This document shows, piece after piece, positions 32,696 through 42,892 of a stretch of 64,000 bases of DNA. Under the pieces are notes generated by a model. It did not search any database, was not told the DNA's origin, and saw nothing but the letters and a program-made list of their open reading frames with translations. Positions within the stretch are counted from its first letter, which is position 1. Every line of letters begins with the position of its first letter. The stretch is from Mycoplasmopsis agalactiae 14628 (GTDB lineage Bacteria > Bacillota_I > Bacilli_A > Mycoplasmatales > Metamycoplasmataceae), in the NCBI RefSeq assembly GCF_000266865.1, contig NZ_AJPR01000011.1, positions 124,001-188,000 on the forward strand, given 5' to 3'. A program made the position numbers and the translations under genes.

Positions 32696-33682
32696 ATGGA
32701 AAAAATTTCATTAAATAACATTGGTGCCTTAAATCACGCATTAGACTTGGCAATGGAAAAATTCCCTAATGTAGTTATTTATGGTGAAGATGCAGGTTTT
32801 GAAGGTGGTGTATTCCGTGCTACTGAAGGTCTTCAAAAGAAATATGGTGACCAAAGAGTATGAGACTCACCAATTTCTGAAGGTGGTATAGCAGGATCAG
32901 CTGTTGGTGCTTCAGCTGCAGGTCTTAGACCAGTTGTTGAAATTCAATTCTCAGGTTTCTCATTCCCAGCTATGAACCAAATCTTTACAAACGCTGCTCG
33001 TTATAGAACAAGATCACACGGTGTTTACTCATGTCCAATGGTTGTTAGAATGCCTTGTGGTGGAGGGGTTAAAGCTCTTGAACACCACTCAGAAGCTCTT
33101 GAAACAATTTACTCACACGTTCCTGGACTAAAGGTTATAATGCCTTCAACACCTTATGACACAAAAGGTTTAATGTTAGCAGCTATTGAAGATAATGACC
33201 CTGTTATTTTCTTAGAACACAAACACGACTACCGTGCTTTCAAACAAGAAATCCCTGCAGAATACTACACCATTGAAATTGGTAAAGCTAATGTTGTTGT
33301 TCCAGGTGAAGACTTGACAATTACAGCATATGGTCACGTTCTACACGAAACATTAGGTGCACTTAAGTTATTACAAGAAAAAGGTAAAGATTACTCAATC
33401 GAAGTTATTGACTTAAGAACTCTAAAACCTCTTGACAAAGAAACTATAGTTTCTTCAGTTAAGAAAACAGGTCGTTTATTAGCAATTTCTGAAGCTGTTG
33501 AAACACTTTCAATCAACTCAGAAATTATTACAATTGTTAATGAAGAATGTTTCGATGACCTTATTGCTAAACCAAGAAGATTAAATACAGCAGACGTTAC
33601 AATTCCTCTTCCTGTATTAGAAAAACAATTCTTCTTTGGCAAAGAACAAATCGCTAAAGTTATTGAAGAAATGTTAGGCTAA
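32696..33682 (+). CDS. pdhB: Pyruvate dehydrogenase E1 component, beta subunit
   Basis: 328 residues. YGEDAGFEGGVFRATEGLQKKYG, SPISEGGIAGSAVGASAAGLRPVVEIQFSGF, FTNAARYRTRSHG, MPCGGGVKALEHHSEALETIYSHVPGLKVIMPSTPYD and EVIDLRTLKPLDKE are typical of E1-beta. AAAGGAG precedes the ATG. Two hairpins lie downstream, so pdhAB and the E2/E3 genes may be separate transcripts. Confidence 0.96.
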
Positions 33683-33707
33683 TTTAATTCATTAGCTAAA
33701 CTATAAG

Positions 33708-33735
33708 ACAAAAAGTGATTATGCTTTTTGTTTTA
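33708..33735 (+). terminator. Intrinsic terminator after pdhB
   Basis: Stem ACAAAAAG/CTTTTTGT with an eight-base loop, then TTT. Confidence 0.7.
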
Positions 33736-33738
33736 TAT

Positions 33739-33778
33739 TATAATTTACGTAGATTTATTTATTAAATCTACGTTTTTA
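33739..33778 (+). promoter_or_regulatory. TATAAT followed by a strong hairpin before the E2/E3 unit
   Basis: TATAAT at 33739-33744 is followed at once by a perfect ten-pair stem ACGTAGATTT/AAATCTACGT (33747-33756, 33764-33773) and a T run. If the -10 is used, the hairpin lies at the very 5' end of the transcript and could act as an attenuator or stabiliser. Otherwise it is a second terminator of pdhB. Confidence 0.5.
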
Positions 33779-33821
33779 AATTTAAAAACTTAATAATAAA
33801 TATAACCGTACGGAGGTAAAT

Positions 33822-34046
33822 ATGTTATTTAAAGACACTGGCGAAGAAAAGTCAAGCTGCAAAAAAGCAGATGCTCCTGCTGTTGTAGGACAAATCCAAG
33901 TTTCAGACGAATTACTTGATTTTTCTGCATTCGCTAAGCCAAAGAAGAAAGAATCATCATGCAAAGAAAGTGGAACTTGCTCAAAAGATGATGAAAACCT
34001 TACACCTCGTGAAAGAGCTATTAGAGCAAGAAAAGAAGGTAAATAA
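33822..34046 (+). CDS. 74-residue Cys-containing protein encoded directly before E2
   Basis: A clear ribosome site GGAGG lies before the ATG. The segment APAVVGQIQVSDELLDFSAF looks like the linker that follows a lipoyl domain in mycoplasma E2 and E3 proteins, but no lipoyl domain (no DKA lysine motif) precedes it. Three cysteines occur as KSSCKK (13), ESSCKE (47) and GTCS (53). The C terminus TPRERAIRARKEGK is basic. The stop and the E2 start overlap (TAATG), so the two are translationally coupled. Most likely it is the N-terminal remnant of E2 now made as a separate chain, perhaps a new subunit; that is inference. Confidence 0.75.
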   Translation: MLFKDTGEEKSSCKKADAPAVVGQIQVSDELLDFSAFAKPKKKESSCKESGTCSKDDENLTPRERAIRARKEGK

Positions 34047-34780
34047 TGGCTGTTGAGCTTGCACAAGTTAAACCACTAGAAGAAAAAGAAGCTCCTATTT
34101 CAGGAATTCGTAAGGCTATTGCTAAAAACTTAAAAGAAGTTTTAGAATCATCAGCATACTGTTCATTAGTTTTAAAAGCTGATGTTACTAACCTTTGAAA
34201 TTTACGTGCAAAAGTTAAAGACAAAGTTTTTGCTGAGCACAATGTTAAATTAACATTTTTATCATGAATAGTTAAGGCTTCTGCTATCGCATTAAGCGAA
34301 TACCCATCTTTTGCTGCTAGATGAGATGGTGTTGAAGGTAAAGTTTACTACCCAGGTACATTAAACATTGGTATTGCTGTTGACACACCTTTTGGTCTAT
34401 TTGTGCCTGTAATTAGAGGTGTTGAAAACTTAAGTGTTATTGACATTCAAAAAGAAATTGTGAGATTATCAACTCTTGCTAGAGACAAAAAACTAAAAAT
34501 GTCAGACATGAGTGGTGGTTGTTTTGCAATTACTAACGTTGGTAGTGCTGGTGTTCTATTTGGTTCACCAATCATGAACAAAGGTAACACAGCTATTTCA
34601 GCTACTGGTGCAATCATTGATGAATTAAAATTAAACAAAGAAGGCGCTGTTGAAAACAGAAAAGTTATGTACTTATCAATAGCAGCTGACCACCAATGAG
34701 TTGATGGTGCTGACATGGCTCGTTTCCAAGGCAGAATTAAAGAATTAATCGAAAACCCAGAACAATTAGGAGAATTTTAA
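34046..34780 (+). CDS. pdhC: Pyruvate dehydrogenase E2, catalytic acyltransferase domain only
   Basis: 244 residues. It begins APISGIRKAIAKNLKEVLES, the usual start of the E2 catalytic core, and ends with the active site SIAADHQWVDGADMARF, retaining the His and Asp of DHxxxDG. PGTLNIGIAVDTPFGLFVPVI and FAITNVGSAG also match. There is no lipoyl domain and no peripheral-subunit-binding domain upstream in the same frame; normal mycoplasma E2 proteins have both parts or at least one lipoyl domain. TGA Trp codons occur. pdhD starts two bases after the stop. Confidence 0.92.
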
Positions 34781-34781
34781 T

Positions 34782-36407
34782 ATGACAGCAGAATCAAAAT
34801 GCACAAAGTCATGTGCTACAGGCTGTGCATCTAGTTGTGAAGCATCAAAATCATCTTGCGCTTCAAGTTGCGCAAGCCAATCATCATGCAATTCATCATG
34901 TCCAAAGAGCACTTGCTCAGAAGCTAAAGAATGCTCATCTTGAAAAGATGAAGGTCTTAAATACAACGGCGAAGTTGCTGATGAATTTGACTTAATTGTA
35001 GTTGGTTCAGGTCCTGGTGGATATTTAGCTGCTGAAATGGCAGGTAAAGCAGGACTAAAAACATTAATTGTTGAAAAAGAATTCTGAGGCGGTGTTTGTT
35101 TAAACATAGGATGTATCCCTACAAAAGCTATGCTTAGATCAACACATGCATTAGAAGAAGTTATTCATGCAGCTAAATTTGGTGTAGTTGCAAACTTAGA
35201 AGACTTAAACATTGACTACCAACAATCATGAGTTAAAATGCATGAACGTAAAGCTAAAGTTGTTGCTAAGCTTTCAGGTGGTGTTAAGTTCTTAATGAAG
35301 GCTTCAAAAGTACAAACAGAAGAAGGTGTTGCTAAATTTGTTGGTGCAAGAGAAATCGAAGTTAATGGCAAAGTTTACCGTGGCAAGAATGTTATTTTAG
35401 CTACAGGTAGTCACTCAAACAGAATGAAATTCCTTGAAGGATTTGAAAAAGGCTACGAAAGCGGCAAGTTAATGACTTCACGTGAAGCTATTAACAACGA
35501 TAAATCATTGCCTGCATCAATGGTTATCGTTGGTGGTGGTGTTATCGGTGTTGAATTTGCACAAATGTATGCATCAATGGGTACAAAAGTAACCATTATT
35601 CAAAGAGAAGACCGCTTACTTCCTGGCATTGACAAAGAAATTGTTGACGAATTTGCAAAAATTCTTAAAACCGATTCAAAAATCGACGTTATCTACGGTG
35701 CAACAAGCACAAAACTAGAAGATGATGAAAACTTAGTTTACACAAAAGATGGCAAAGAAGAAAAGATCACTGCTGAAGTTATTCTTATTGCTACAGGTAG
35801 AGTTCCAGCATCTGAAGGTTTAGCTGAAGTTGGTATTGAATTAGGCGCAAGAAAAGAAGTTAAAGTTGACAAATTCTTACGTACTAATGTTAAAGGTGTT
35901 TATGCTATTGGTGACGTAACTAACCAAAACATGTTAGCTCACGTTGCTTACATTCACGCTGTTACAGCTGTGCACCACATTCTAGATCTATATGGCATTC
36001 CATATGATCCAGCTACAAAACCTGTGCCCGCATGTATCTACACAAGCCCAGAAATTGCCACAGTTGGTTTAACTGAAGAACAAGCTAAAGAAGCTGGTTT
36101 AGACTTTATTGTTTCTAAATACAAATTTGCTACTTTAGGTAAGGCAATTGCTGCTGAAGAAACTAAAGGTTTAATAAAATTAATAGTTCTTAAAGACGGT
36201 CACATTGTTGGTGCTTCATTAATGGGCCCTAATGTAACAGACTATGTTGCTGAATTAGCAGTAGCTATTGAAAAGAGAATATGTGTAACAGCTTTAACAC
36301 ACATTATTCACCCACACCCAACATTTAATGAAATTATTTGAGAAGCTGCTAGAAGTGCTTTATCAAAATTAACTGCTGAAAAATTAAATGAAAGAAAAAA
36401 CAGCTAA
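34782..36407 (+). CDS. pdhD: Dihydrolipoamide dehydrogenase (E3) with an 11-cysteine N-terminal tail
   Basis: 541 residues. Residues from about 68 are standard E3: [18 protein letters not shown], redox [18 protein letters not shown] site [37 protein letters not shown] and the catalytic [13 protein letters not shown]. Residues 1-54 are unlike any E3 I know: 11 Cys (7, 11, 15, 19, 26, 30, 36, 40, 45, 51 plus the spacing pattern of SSC repeats; see finding) in a Ser/Ala/Lys background, with CxxxC spacing repeated. Many mycoplasma E3 proteins carry a lipoyl domain at this place. [10 protein letters not shown] after the tail is the usual linker. A terminator follows. Confidence 0.93.
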
Positions 36408-36416
36408 TCTGTTTTA

Positions 36417-36450
36417 AGTGCTAAGCAAAAGCTTAGCGCTTTTTATTTTT
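36417..36450 (+). terminator. Intrinsic terminator of the E2/E3 unit
   Basis: Ten-pair stem AGTGCTAAGC/GCTTAGCGCT with loop AAAA and a T run. Confidence 0.85.
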
Positions 36451-36524
36451 TTTCTACAACCTAGCTAAAGTAAAGCTGGCAAAATAAAACAAGAAGGCTG
36501 CTTACAATGTGTTAAAATTTATAA

Positions 36525-36552
36525 TTGCATTTTTAATATTTTATTGTACAAT
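36525..36552 (+). promoter_or_regulatory. Promoter of rpmB
   Basis: TTGCAT (36525-36530) and TACAAT (36547-36552) with a 16-base spacer, 50 bases before the start codon. Confidence 0.5.
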
Positions 36553-36601
36553 ACTTAATATACAGTTCTAGAATTAAAAAATAATTATGAAAGGAGCGCA
36601 T

Positions 36602-36808
36602 ATGGCAAGAAGAGATCAACTCAATGGTAAAGGCCCTCTTGTTGGTAACTTACGTTCTCACTCAATGATCGCTACAAAAAGAAAATTCAATGTAAACTTG
36701 CAAAAAATTACTATTACAAATAGTAACGGCACACCAACAACACTAAGAGTTAGCGCAAAAACAATTAAAACATTGAAGCGTAAGGGTATCCTTTCAGCAC
36801 AAGCATAA
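36602..36808 (+). CDS. rpmB: 50S ribosomal protein L28
   Basis: 68 residues, [20 protein letters not shown] onward, with [11 protein letters not shown] and [15 protein letters not shown]. An upstream in-frame ATG at 36587 would overlap the ribosome site AAAGGAG, so 36602 is the real start. A bidirectional terminator follows. Confidence 0.95.
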   Translation: MARRDQLNGKGPLVGNLRSHSMIATKRKFNVNLQKITITNSNGTPTTLRVSAKTIKTLKRKGILSAQA

Positions 36809-36828
36809 TTACCATTTAATAATAATTT

Positions 36829-36866
36829 AAAAACCAAGCTGTGATTTTAAAAGCTTGGTTTTGTTT
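36829..36866. terminator. Bidirectional terminator between rpmB and the DJ-1-family gene
   Basis: Stem AAAACCAAGCT/AGCTTGGTTTT with an 11-base loop, T run on the right and A run on the left. Confidence 0.8.
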
Positions 36867-36868
36867 CT

Positions 36869-37414
36869 TTAATTGCCTTCTAGACCATCTTTAACTTCAG
36901 TATATAGCTGAGAGCCATAAAGAGATTTTATTATTAATAAGCCTAATTCAGTGCCAGCTGCTGCTGCTTTGCCTGTAAAAAGCTTATTGCTTTGCGATAC
37001 AAGATTATCACTTCTGTTTTTAGAACAGGTAATATCAATATTTTCAATTGGAAAAGAGCTATAAACTTCGCTTTCAGTAATTATGCCATTTTCATATAAT
37101 GCATTAGGTGCATCGCAAATTGCAAAAACATACTTATTTAGCTTTCTGAAATTTTTAATTATTTCTAGCGATTCTTTATCTTCTCTTAATTCCTTAGCAC
37201 CCGCTCCACCAGGAATAAATATTGCATCATAATAAGATTCATCAATTTTATTAACTAGATCAAGCGTAACTATATTATGCTGGCCAGTTGCACTTTTATA
37301 GCTGGGATTAAAATATGTAATTTCTTCAATTTGTTTTGATCTCTTTAAAACACTCAAAACAGAAACAAGCTCCATGTCATTGAATCTATTATGAACTATT
37401 ACTAATAATTTCAT
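36869..37414 (-). CDS. DJ-1/PfpI-family protein
   Basis: 181 residues. DAIFIPGGAGAKELRED and the nucleophile elbow VFAICDAPNALYENGI place the reactive Cys as in DJ-1/YajL/PfpI proteins, followed by KLFTGKAAAAGTELGLLII, the usual C-terminal helix region. Family members act as chaperones, glyoxalases or deglycases, and the exact role cannot be read here. AAGGAAA lies before the ATG on the minus strand. The upstream membrane gene is 32 bases away, so the two may be co-transcribed. Confidence 0.85.
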   Translation of the reverse strand: MKLLVIVHNRFNDMELVSVLSVLKRSKQIEEITYFNPSYKSATGQHNIVTLDLVNKIDESYYDAIFIPGGAGAKELREDKESLEIIKNFRKLNKYVFAICDAPNALYENGIITESEVYSSFPIENIDITCSKNRSDNLVSQSNKLFTGKAAAAGTELGLLIIKSLYGSQLYTEVKDGLEGN

Positions 37415-37446
37415 TTATGTTTCCTTTACTATAAACGTTTTTTTAG

Positions 37447-38349
37447 CTACACCACTCTTTTCTTACGTCTGATAATTCCTCTTCAGATAGCCACCAAAAT
37501 TAATGCTAATGGTAAAAATATTGTTAGCGCTACTACAACTAGATATACTCTTAGTCACATTTTATTACGATTATGTTTAGCGGTTTCAATTTGCTCATGG
37601 ATTTCAACTGACTTTTCGCCAAAAAAGTCACCAATATCATCTAAACGTCTTTTATCAATTAGCCTAATAATTACATAAGCCACAATTAATAGAGCCATTA
37701 TTATTGTGCAAATTAAACAAAATAATTGTGTGTTTTTAAAACTTTTATCTAATCATTTTGGCCACTCTAGATTAATATAAAATGAGCCGTCTCTACTTCC
37801 AGCTTCTCAGTTTCCTGATTTATATAAACCAAAAATAATTAAAGTTATTAAACCTAAGTAAGTAAGAACAAAAATTAGCATCCATAATAAATTAATATCT
37901 TTTAAAACAATTTTTTTATAAACTAAGTGAAAGGTTGAGCTAGAAGTATAATCACCTGCTGAGATAGCATCTCTATGTCTTTGCACTGTGTTTGATCATT
38001 GTCTTTTTTCAATTGCATTCTTAATTGCATCTGCAAAAGAGACAAACATTATGATTGCGAATAATACCAAGTAGCCAACAAGTGGCTTTCCGTCTTTACC
38101 AGCGCCAAAAGGCTTAACCTTATATCAAGTCAAAATAAAGAAAGCAACCGCAGCAAAAAAGATAAACAAAGACATAAAGATCATAAATGACTTTATTTTC
38201 TTTTCTGATTTTATTACTTTATACATTCTAGGTGAAAATTGATTAAGCGGATCTCTGTATGATTTTTTTGCTTCAGTTGCAAAGGAAACATCTCTGTTGC
38301 TTTGCACAATTTCCATTGTTTCTCTATTATGAATTGGTCTATATTTCAT
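37447..38349 (-). CDS. Membrane protein of unknown function
   Basis: 300 residues with eight or so TGA Trp codons. The first 50 residues are charged, then hydrophobic segments at FMIFMSLFIFFAAVAFFIL, LVGYLVLFAIIMFVSFA, NLLWMLIFVLTYLGLITLII, LFCLICTIIMALLIVAYVII, and the last from YLVVVALTIFLPLALILVAI; the extreme C terminus is basic (RRKKR). GAGGT precedes the ATG. No family is recognised. Confidence 0.7.
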
Positions 38350-38858
38350 AACTACCTCTATATTAATTTAATTATATATAAAACAGCCATTATTATTTAT
38401 TAATGGAATGTTTAATTTTTAGATAAGAAGCAGCGCCAAGTGTAAAAAAAATATTTTTTTGTTGCAAAATAATTTTTTTATTTATAATTAATTACGTTAT
38501 GAATACATTCAACCAATATAATGCACGTGCAATTATGGCTAACATTAAGATGATCTTCTTAATGAAATTTTGCTATTAGCTCCGCATTTATTAGGTTATA
38601 AAAAGACATTTTATATACATTAATAAGTAATACCAGATAAAAGTAGGAGCAAATCCTACTTTTATTTAGCACAATTTTATAAAAATTACATATTACCTAT
38701 TAAATATATGTTCATAACACAAATTTAAAATTTTACTTACATTAACACTTTAAATCCTTAAATATTTTTTGCCATACATTTATATTCAATGCTTTAAATT
38801 TTTATAAAAAAGAGCAAAATGTTATGGCTTATTAATGTATATAAAAGAAAGGGATATT
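38350..38858. other. 509-base non-coding stretch between a minus-strand gene and oppA
   Basis: Very AT-rich. It holds the candidate small RNA described separately (38495-38668), a near copy of the recurring word (ATATAAAACAGCC, 38378) next to the divergent start, and A/T tracts that could carry the oppA promoter. No other gene is visible. Confidence 0.6.
38495..38668 (+). ncRNA. Candidate structured small RNA upstream of oppA
   Basis: TATAAT at 38483-38488 with TTGCAA 15 bases upstream suggests a start near 38495. An intrinsic terminator (AAAAGTAGGA/TCCTACTTTT, 38639-38663, then TTTATTT) ends it. In between lie GCACGTGC (38523-38530) and a perfect eight-pair stem CATTAAGA/TCTTAATG (38542-38549, 38556-38563). 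A 26-codon reading frame (ATG 38499, TAG 38577) overlaps these and could be a leader peptide. No known RNA family is recognised. Confidence 0.4.
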
Positions 38859-41738
38859 ATGCCAACAAAAAGAAATAAATTATTCTTATACTTAGGTACA
38901 TCAGCAGTTGGCTTAGCCACACCTCTAGTAGCTGCTAGATGTCAAAATGATGAATATCAAGAATTAGATTACAAAAAATGAGCAAATATTTTAGATGGAA
39001 AACCTGAGTCATTATGAAACTTAGAGTTAGAATCTAAAGCTTATGAAAACGGTGAGTCATTAGTTAAAAATGACTTATTAGCGCAAGGAATTCTTAGAGC
39101 ACCAGCACCAGGAACTAGACCTGCAGTGTCTGAATATTCATTTGATGGTTCTGTAAGCTATGGTTCATGACAAAGTACAGCTTTAGAATCAGCGCAAGGA
39201 GTCTTGCTTAGAAAAGAAGTATTATTTTCACCAATTGTTATTAAAACAATTGACGGAAAATTTGTTAACGCCCGTCCTTCTGTTTGAAGATACAAATTAG
39301 AATTAGGTTCAAAAGTTATTGTGACTGGTGCTGACAATAAGGTTCATGAATTTGACAATGACCTAGTCGATGAATTTCCACAACCAGATGGTGAGCCAGT
39401 TAGCCACAAAGGCAAAAATATTGCAACCTTTAAACATCCATTATATGAAGCAACTTCATCAAATGCTAAGAGCATTAACAGCAAACAATTTAAAGATTTA
39501 TTAAAGAAAGCTAAAAAATTACAATTTGAAGTTGTAAAAGGTCAAAAATGAATCAATAATAAAGGCGAAGCAACTCAATATGAAGTTGTTCCTAAAGACT
39601 TTTACTACTCATGATTAAGAACAACAGGTAGAAATGTTGAACAACGTGAAAAATTGTTGAAAGATTCAGCAAAGGAAGAATACAAAGATGGTAAAAAGAG
39701 TGCTGAAATCGACAAATTTATAAATCAAAAATGATTAACACAAAACTCAACATTCTTTACTAAGAGTTCGAAGTATTCTAATGAATATGTTTACCAATTC
39801 TTAAGCATTGATTCATCAAAGTTCTATAATGAGAAAGACTTTATTGTTGATAACAAGCTAACATTCAACCCATTAACTGAAGGTAAACAAGGTTCATTTG
39901 ACTTGCTTTTTGAACAACTAGCAACTTCTCAAGACTTTTCAGCAGCTCCATCACAACTATTAGATGAATATGATAAAGACCCATCTAAAGTCCCAGCTAA
40001 ACCTGTAAGAGCTAATCCAAAAAATGGCGCTGTTGAAGAATACAAAAAGATTCTTGAAGGCACCAAAGGCTCACTAGCAAGTAAAATCGGACTATACTGA
40101 TATGGTTTCCATGAAGAAGATATTTTAACAGCTGGTAGATACTACTATGCTGGTTGGAATCCAAGCAATAGAGAGGAAACATATAAATTAAACCCTCACT
40201 ATAGAAAAGAAAGAGCAGATGATCCAATTGCTAAGTGAAAAGAATCAAAACAAGTTAAAGAATATCGTACATGATACCAAGGCGATGCTTTAAACGAAAA
40301 CATCTTTAAAACAGCCGTAAAGAACGAATTCTTAAAAGGAACGTTGTCATTTGCTCCTCAATCATTATTAGAGAAAAAAGATTTAGATCACTTTAGCAAC
40401 AGACAACGTGACTATGGTGCAAGCTTTATAAGAGAAAATAACCCAACAACTAGTCCATATACATTCTTAACATCATACATTCCATATGCACAAACACATA
40501 CTAAAGACACTAAATTTAACTTCAATGAACACTTTGCAAAGTTAGCATTTGGCGCTTCAATTGAAGAAATTAAAACAGGTGCTAAAGCCACAAATCTAAA
40601 AGATAAATTAGGCGGAACAGCTGTAGCATTTAGAACATTAATTAACTCTGCAATTAACTGAGAATACTTAGCTAAATACATTAGCAATGACAAAAAAACT
40701 GCATGATACAGCTTAATTGCTCCGAATACAGTAATTCAAGCTAGTGATCAAAATGGCAAAATTGTTCAACCCGAAGAATTTGCTGATAAATTCAACGAAC
40801 AATTCTTTGTTGATGCACAAGGAAATAAAGTTGCAACTGTTTCAGTAAAAGAAAACAGAGACAAATCAAATGTTCAAAGTGATGCTGAAAGATTCAAATC
40901 AGCTAAATTCAAAGAAATTCAAGCTGAAGTTAAGAAAATTTTAGACAAATACTACCAAGACAACAAACTTGATGCAACTAAAGACAAAGTAGAATGAACA
41001 TTAATTAACCGAAACGTTGGCTCATTTAACCCACCATTATTGGAACAATTAGTAAGATGAATTCCTGATTTATATAAAGCACTAGATCCTAGACTTAGTG
41101 CAACTTACAAAAAATTCGATACACGAGAAGAATGAGTTAGTGCAATTGGTTCACAAACTTCATATTCAAACTTTGCATCAATTAGATATGACACAAACAA
41201 CATAGGTGCGGGATATGATGGCTTAGGTTTATCATCACTTAGAGTTGTAATGGTGTTGATTAACTCTGACAACGAGTTAAAAAACTCATTAAGAAAGAGT
41301 TTCCCACAATTAGTTAAAGCTTCAGAAGAATTTGTAAAATTCATGAAAGACAGTAAAAATAATTTCAAATGAAGTGTTCCGCTTGATAACTGAAAAGATG
41401 TTGAAAGCAAATACTGAGTTGAACTGAATGATGATCCAAGTATATATGAATGAAAAGATGGCAAGTTAGATAAAAATAGTAAACCTACCGAAAAATGAAC
41501 CCATCTTTCAGCTGCAAGTGCCGAATTCTTTGTAAAATATGCAAACAGCTTGACACTAGAAGAAAACATTGCACTTTCAAATGAATTGACAAACTACTAT
41601 GGTAGAGTTCCTGAACCTGCATTCTTAATAAACAAAGAACAATTTATTATCTCATTCATAAGCCCATCTCTTTCAAGACCTTACACAGGTACAGATGCTT
41701 TATGATATGCGGACTTTGTAATCCGTGGTAATAAATAA
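38859..41738 (+). CDS. oppA: Oligopeptide ABC transporter substrate-binding lipoprotein
   Basis: 959 residues. The signal peptide MPTKRNKLFLYLGTSAVG ends in lipobox VAARC (Cys28). The long body, rich in Trp codons spelled TGA, has the spread-out features of mycoplasma OppA proteins, with YGSWQSTALESAQGVLLRK, the segment YWYGFHEEDILTAGRYYYAG and a C-terminal end close to the membrane permease gene. Assignment rests on size, lipobox and position directly before oppB. I saw no P-loop of the type reported in M. hominis OppA. GAAAGGGA precedes the ATG. Confidence 0.85.
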
Positions 41739-41770
41739 TTAAAAACATAAAATAATATAAAATTTAAACT

Positions 41771-42892
41771 ATGTTTAAGTATATATCCAAGAGAATAGCC
41801 ATGGCTATTCTTACATTGTTTATTGTCATAATCTTTTCTTATACACTATTAGCGGCTTTTGGCAAAAATCCATATGATGGGATTTTAGCTGAATACATTA
41901 ACAATGCTAGGCCAGGTGATGTTGTATTAGAACAAATTAAAAGAGATGCAGAAAACTATAAAAATACCCCTGTTTTAGTAAAGCTTTTTAATTACCTAGG
42001 AGGCTTATTTAAAGGGGATTTCGGAATTCTTTATGGAAAAGTAAAGGGTCAAAATGCTTTTGGCCAAAGTGTTGTCTCAGTGTTCTGAGAATATATGCCA
42101 AATAGTTTATTTGTCTCACTTCCTGCCTTTGTTATAAGTGCACTTTTAGGAACAACCTTAGGCATTGTAGCTGGTTATAAAAGAGGAACAATTTGAGACA
42201 GCATAATAAATGTTTTTGTCTTCATTTTCATAGCTGTACCATCATTTATAATCGCTCCTATGTTTATAAACTTATTTACTAAGTTAGGTTTTCCAACTAT
42301 TTATACAGCTTGAGTAAGAAATGACACATCAGGAACGAATAGTTTTGCAAACTTTTTCAAAAGTATAATTCCACCAATCTTAGTTGTTTCACTTAGCTCA
42401 ATGGCTATTTATACACTTTATGCAAGAAACCAAACAGTTACTGTTTTAACTTCAAACTATGTGCTTATAGCTAAAACCAAAGGTTTAAGCACAATGCAAA
42501 TATTTAGAAAATATGTTTTTAGAAACATATCAATTCCACTTAGTGCAATAATACTTCCATCATACATTGGCTTGCTTTCAGGAAGTATAATTGTCGAGAG
42601 ATTCTGGGGCGTTGAAGGAACTGCACTGATATTAGCATTTGCCTTCCCAAATGCTGAGATAAATATGGTTATGTATAGCATAATATTATTTACCTCATTA
42701 AGCGTGTTTACAGACATTTTGGTCGATATTTCATTTGTAATATTAGATCCAAGAATTGTCTATGGTTCAAACTCAGGAATCAACTACTTACACATTTTTA
42801 AAGCTTACTTAGTAAGAAAAAGAAAACTAAAAGAATTGTTCAACGAACAAGAAAGCTCAACAGTTATTAATGAGGAGGTTAAAGGCAACTAA
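41771..42892 (+). CDS. oppB: Oligopeptide ABC transporter permease OppB
   Basis: 373 residues with about six membrane segments. MFKYISKRIAMAILTLFIVI is a typical OppB/DppB N terminus, and the EAA loop is NYVLIAKTKGLSTMQIFRKYVFRNISIP. A -10-like TATAAA (41756-41761) ends nine bases before the ATG with no ribosome site, so an internal leaderless transcript is possible. The stop overlaps the oppC start by one base. Confidence 0.93.

Noticed and set aside
34766-35107. A 113-residue reading frame on the minus strand opposite the Cys-rich E3 tail
   Set aside because: It is the antisense shadow of pdhD, has no ribosome site of its own and no homology that I recognise; pdhD codons explain the sequence.
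38378-38390. ATATAAAACAGCC as an exact copy of the recurring word
   Set aside because: The first base differs; counted only as a near match.
39321-40661. Several short frames in the oppA region as separate small genes
   Set aside because: They are in the oppA frame between TGA Trp codons and belong to one protein.
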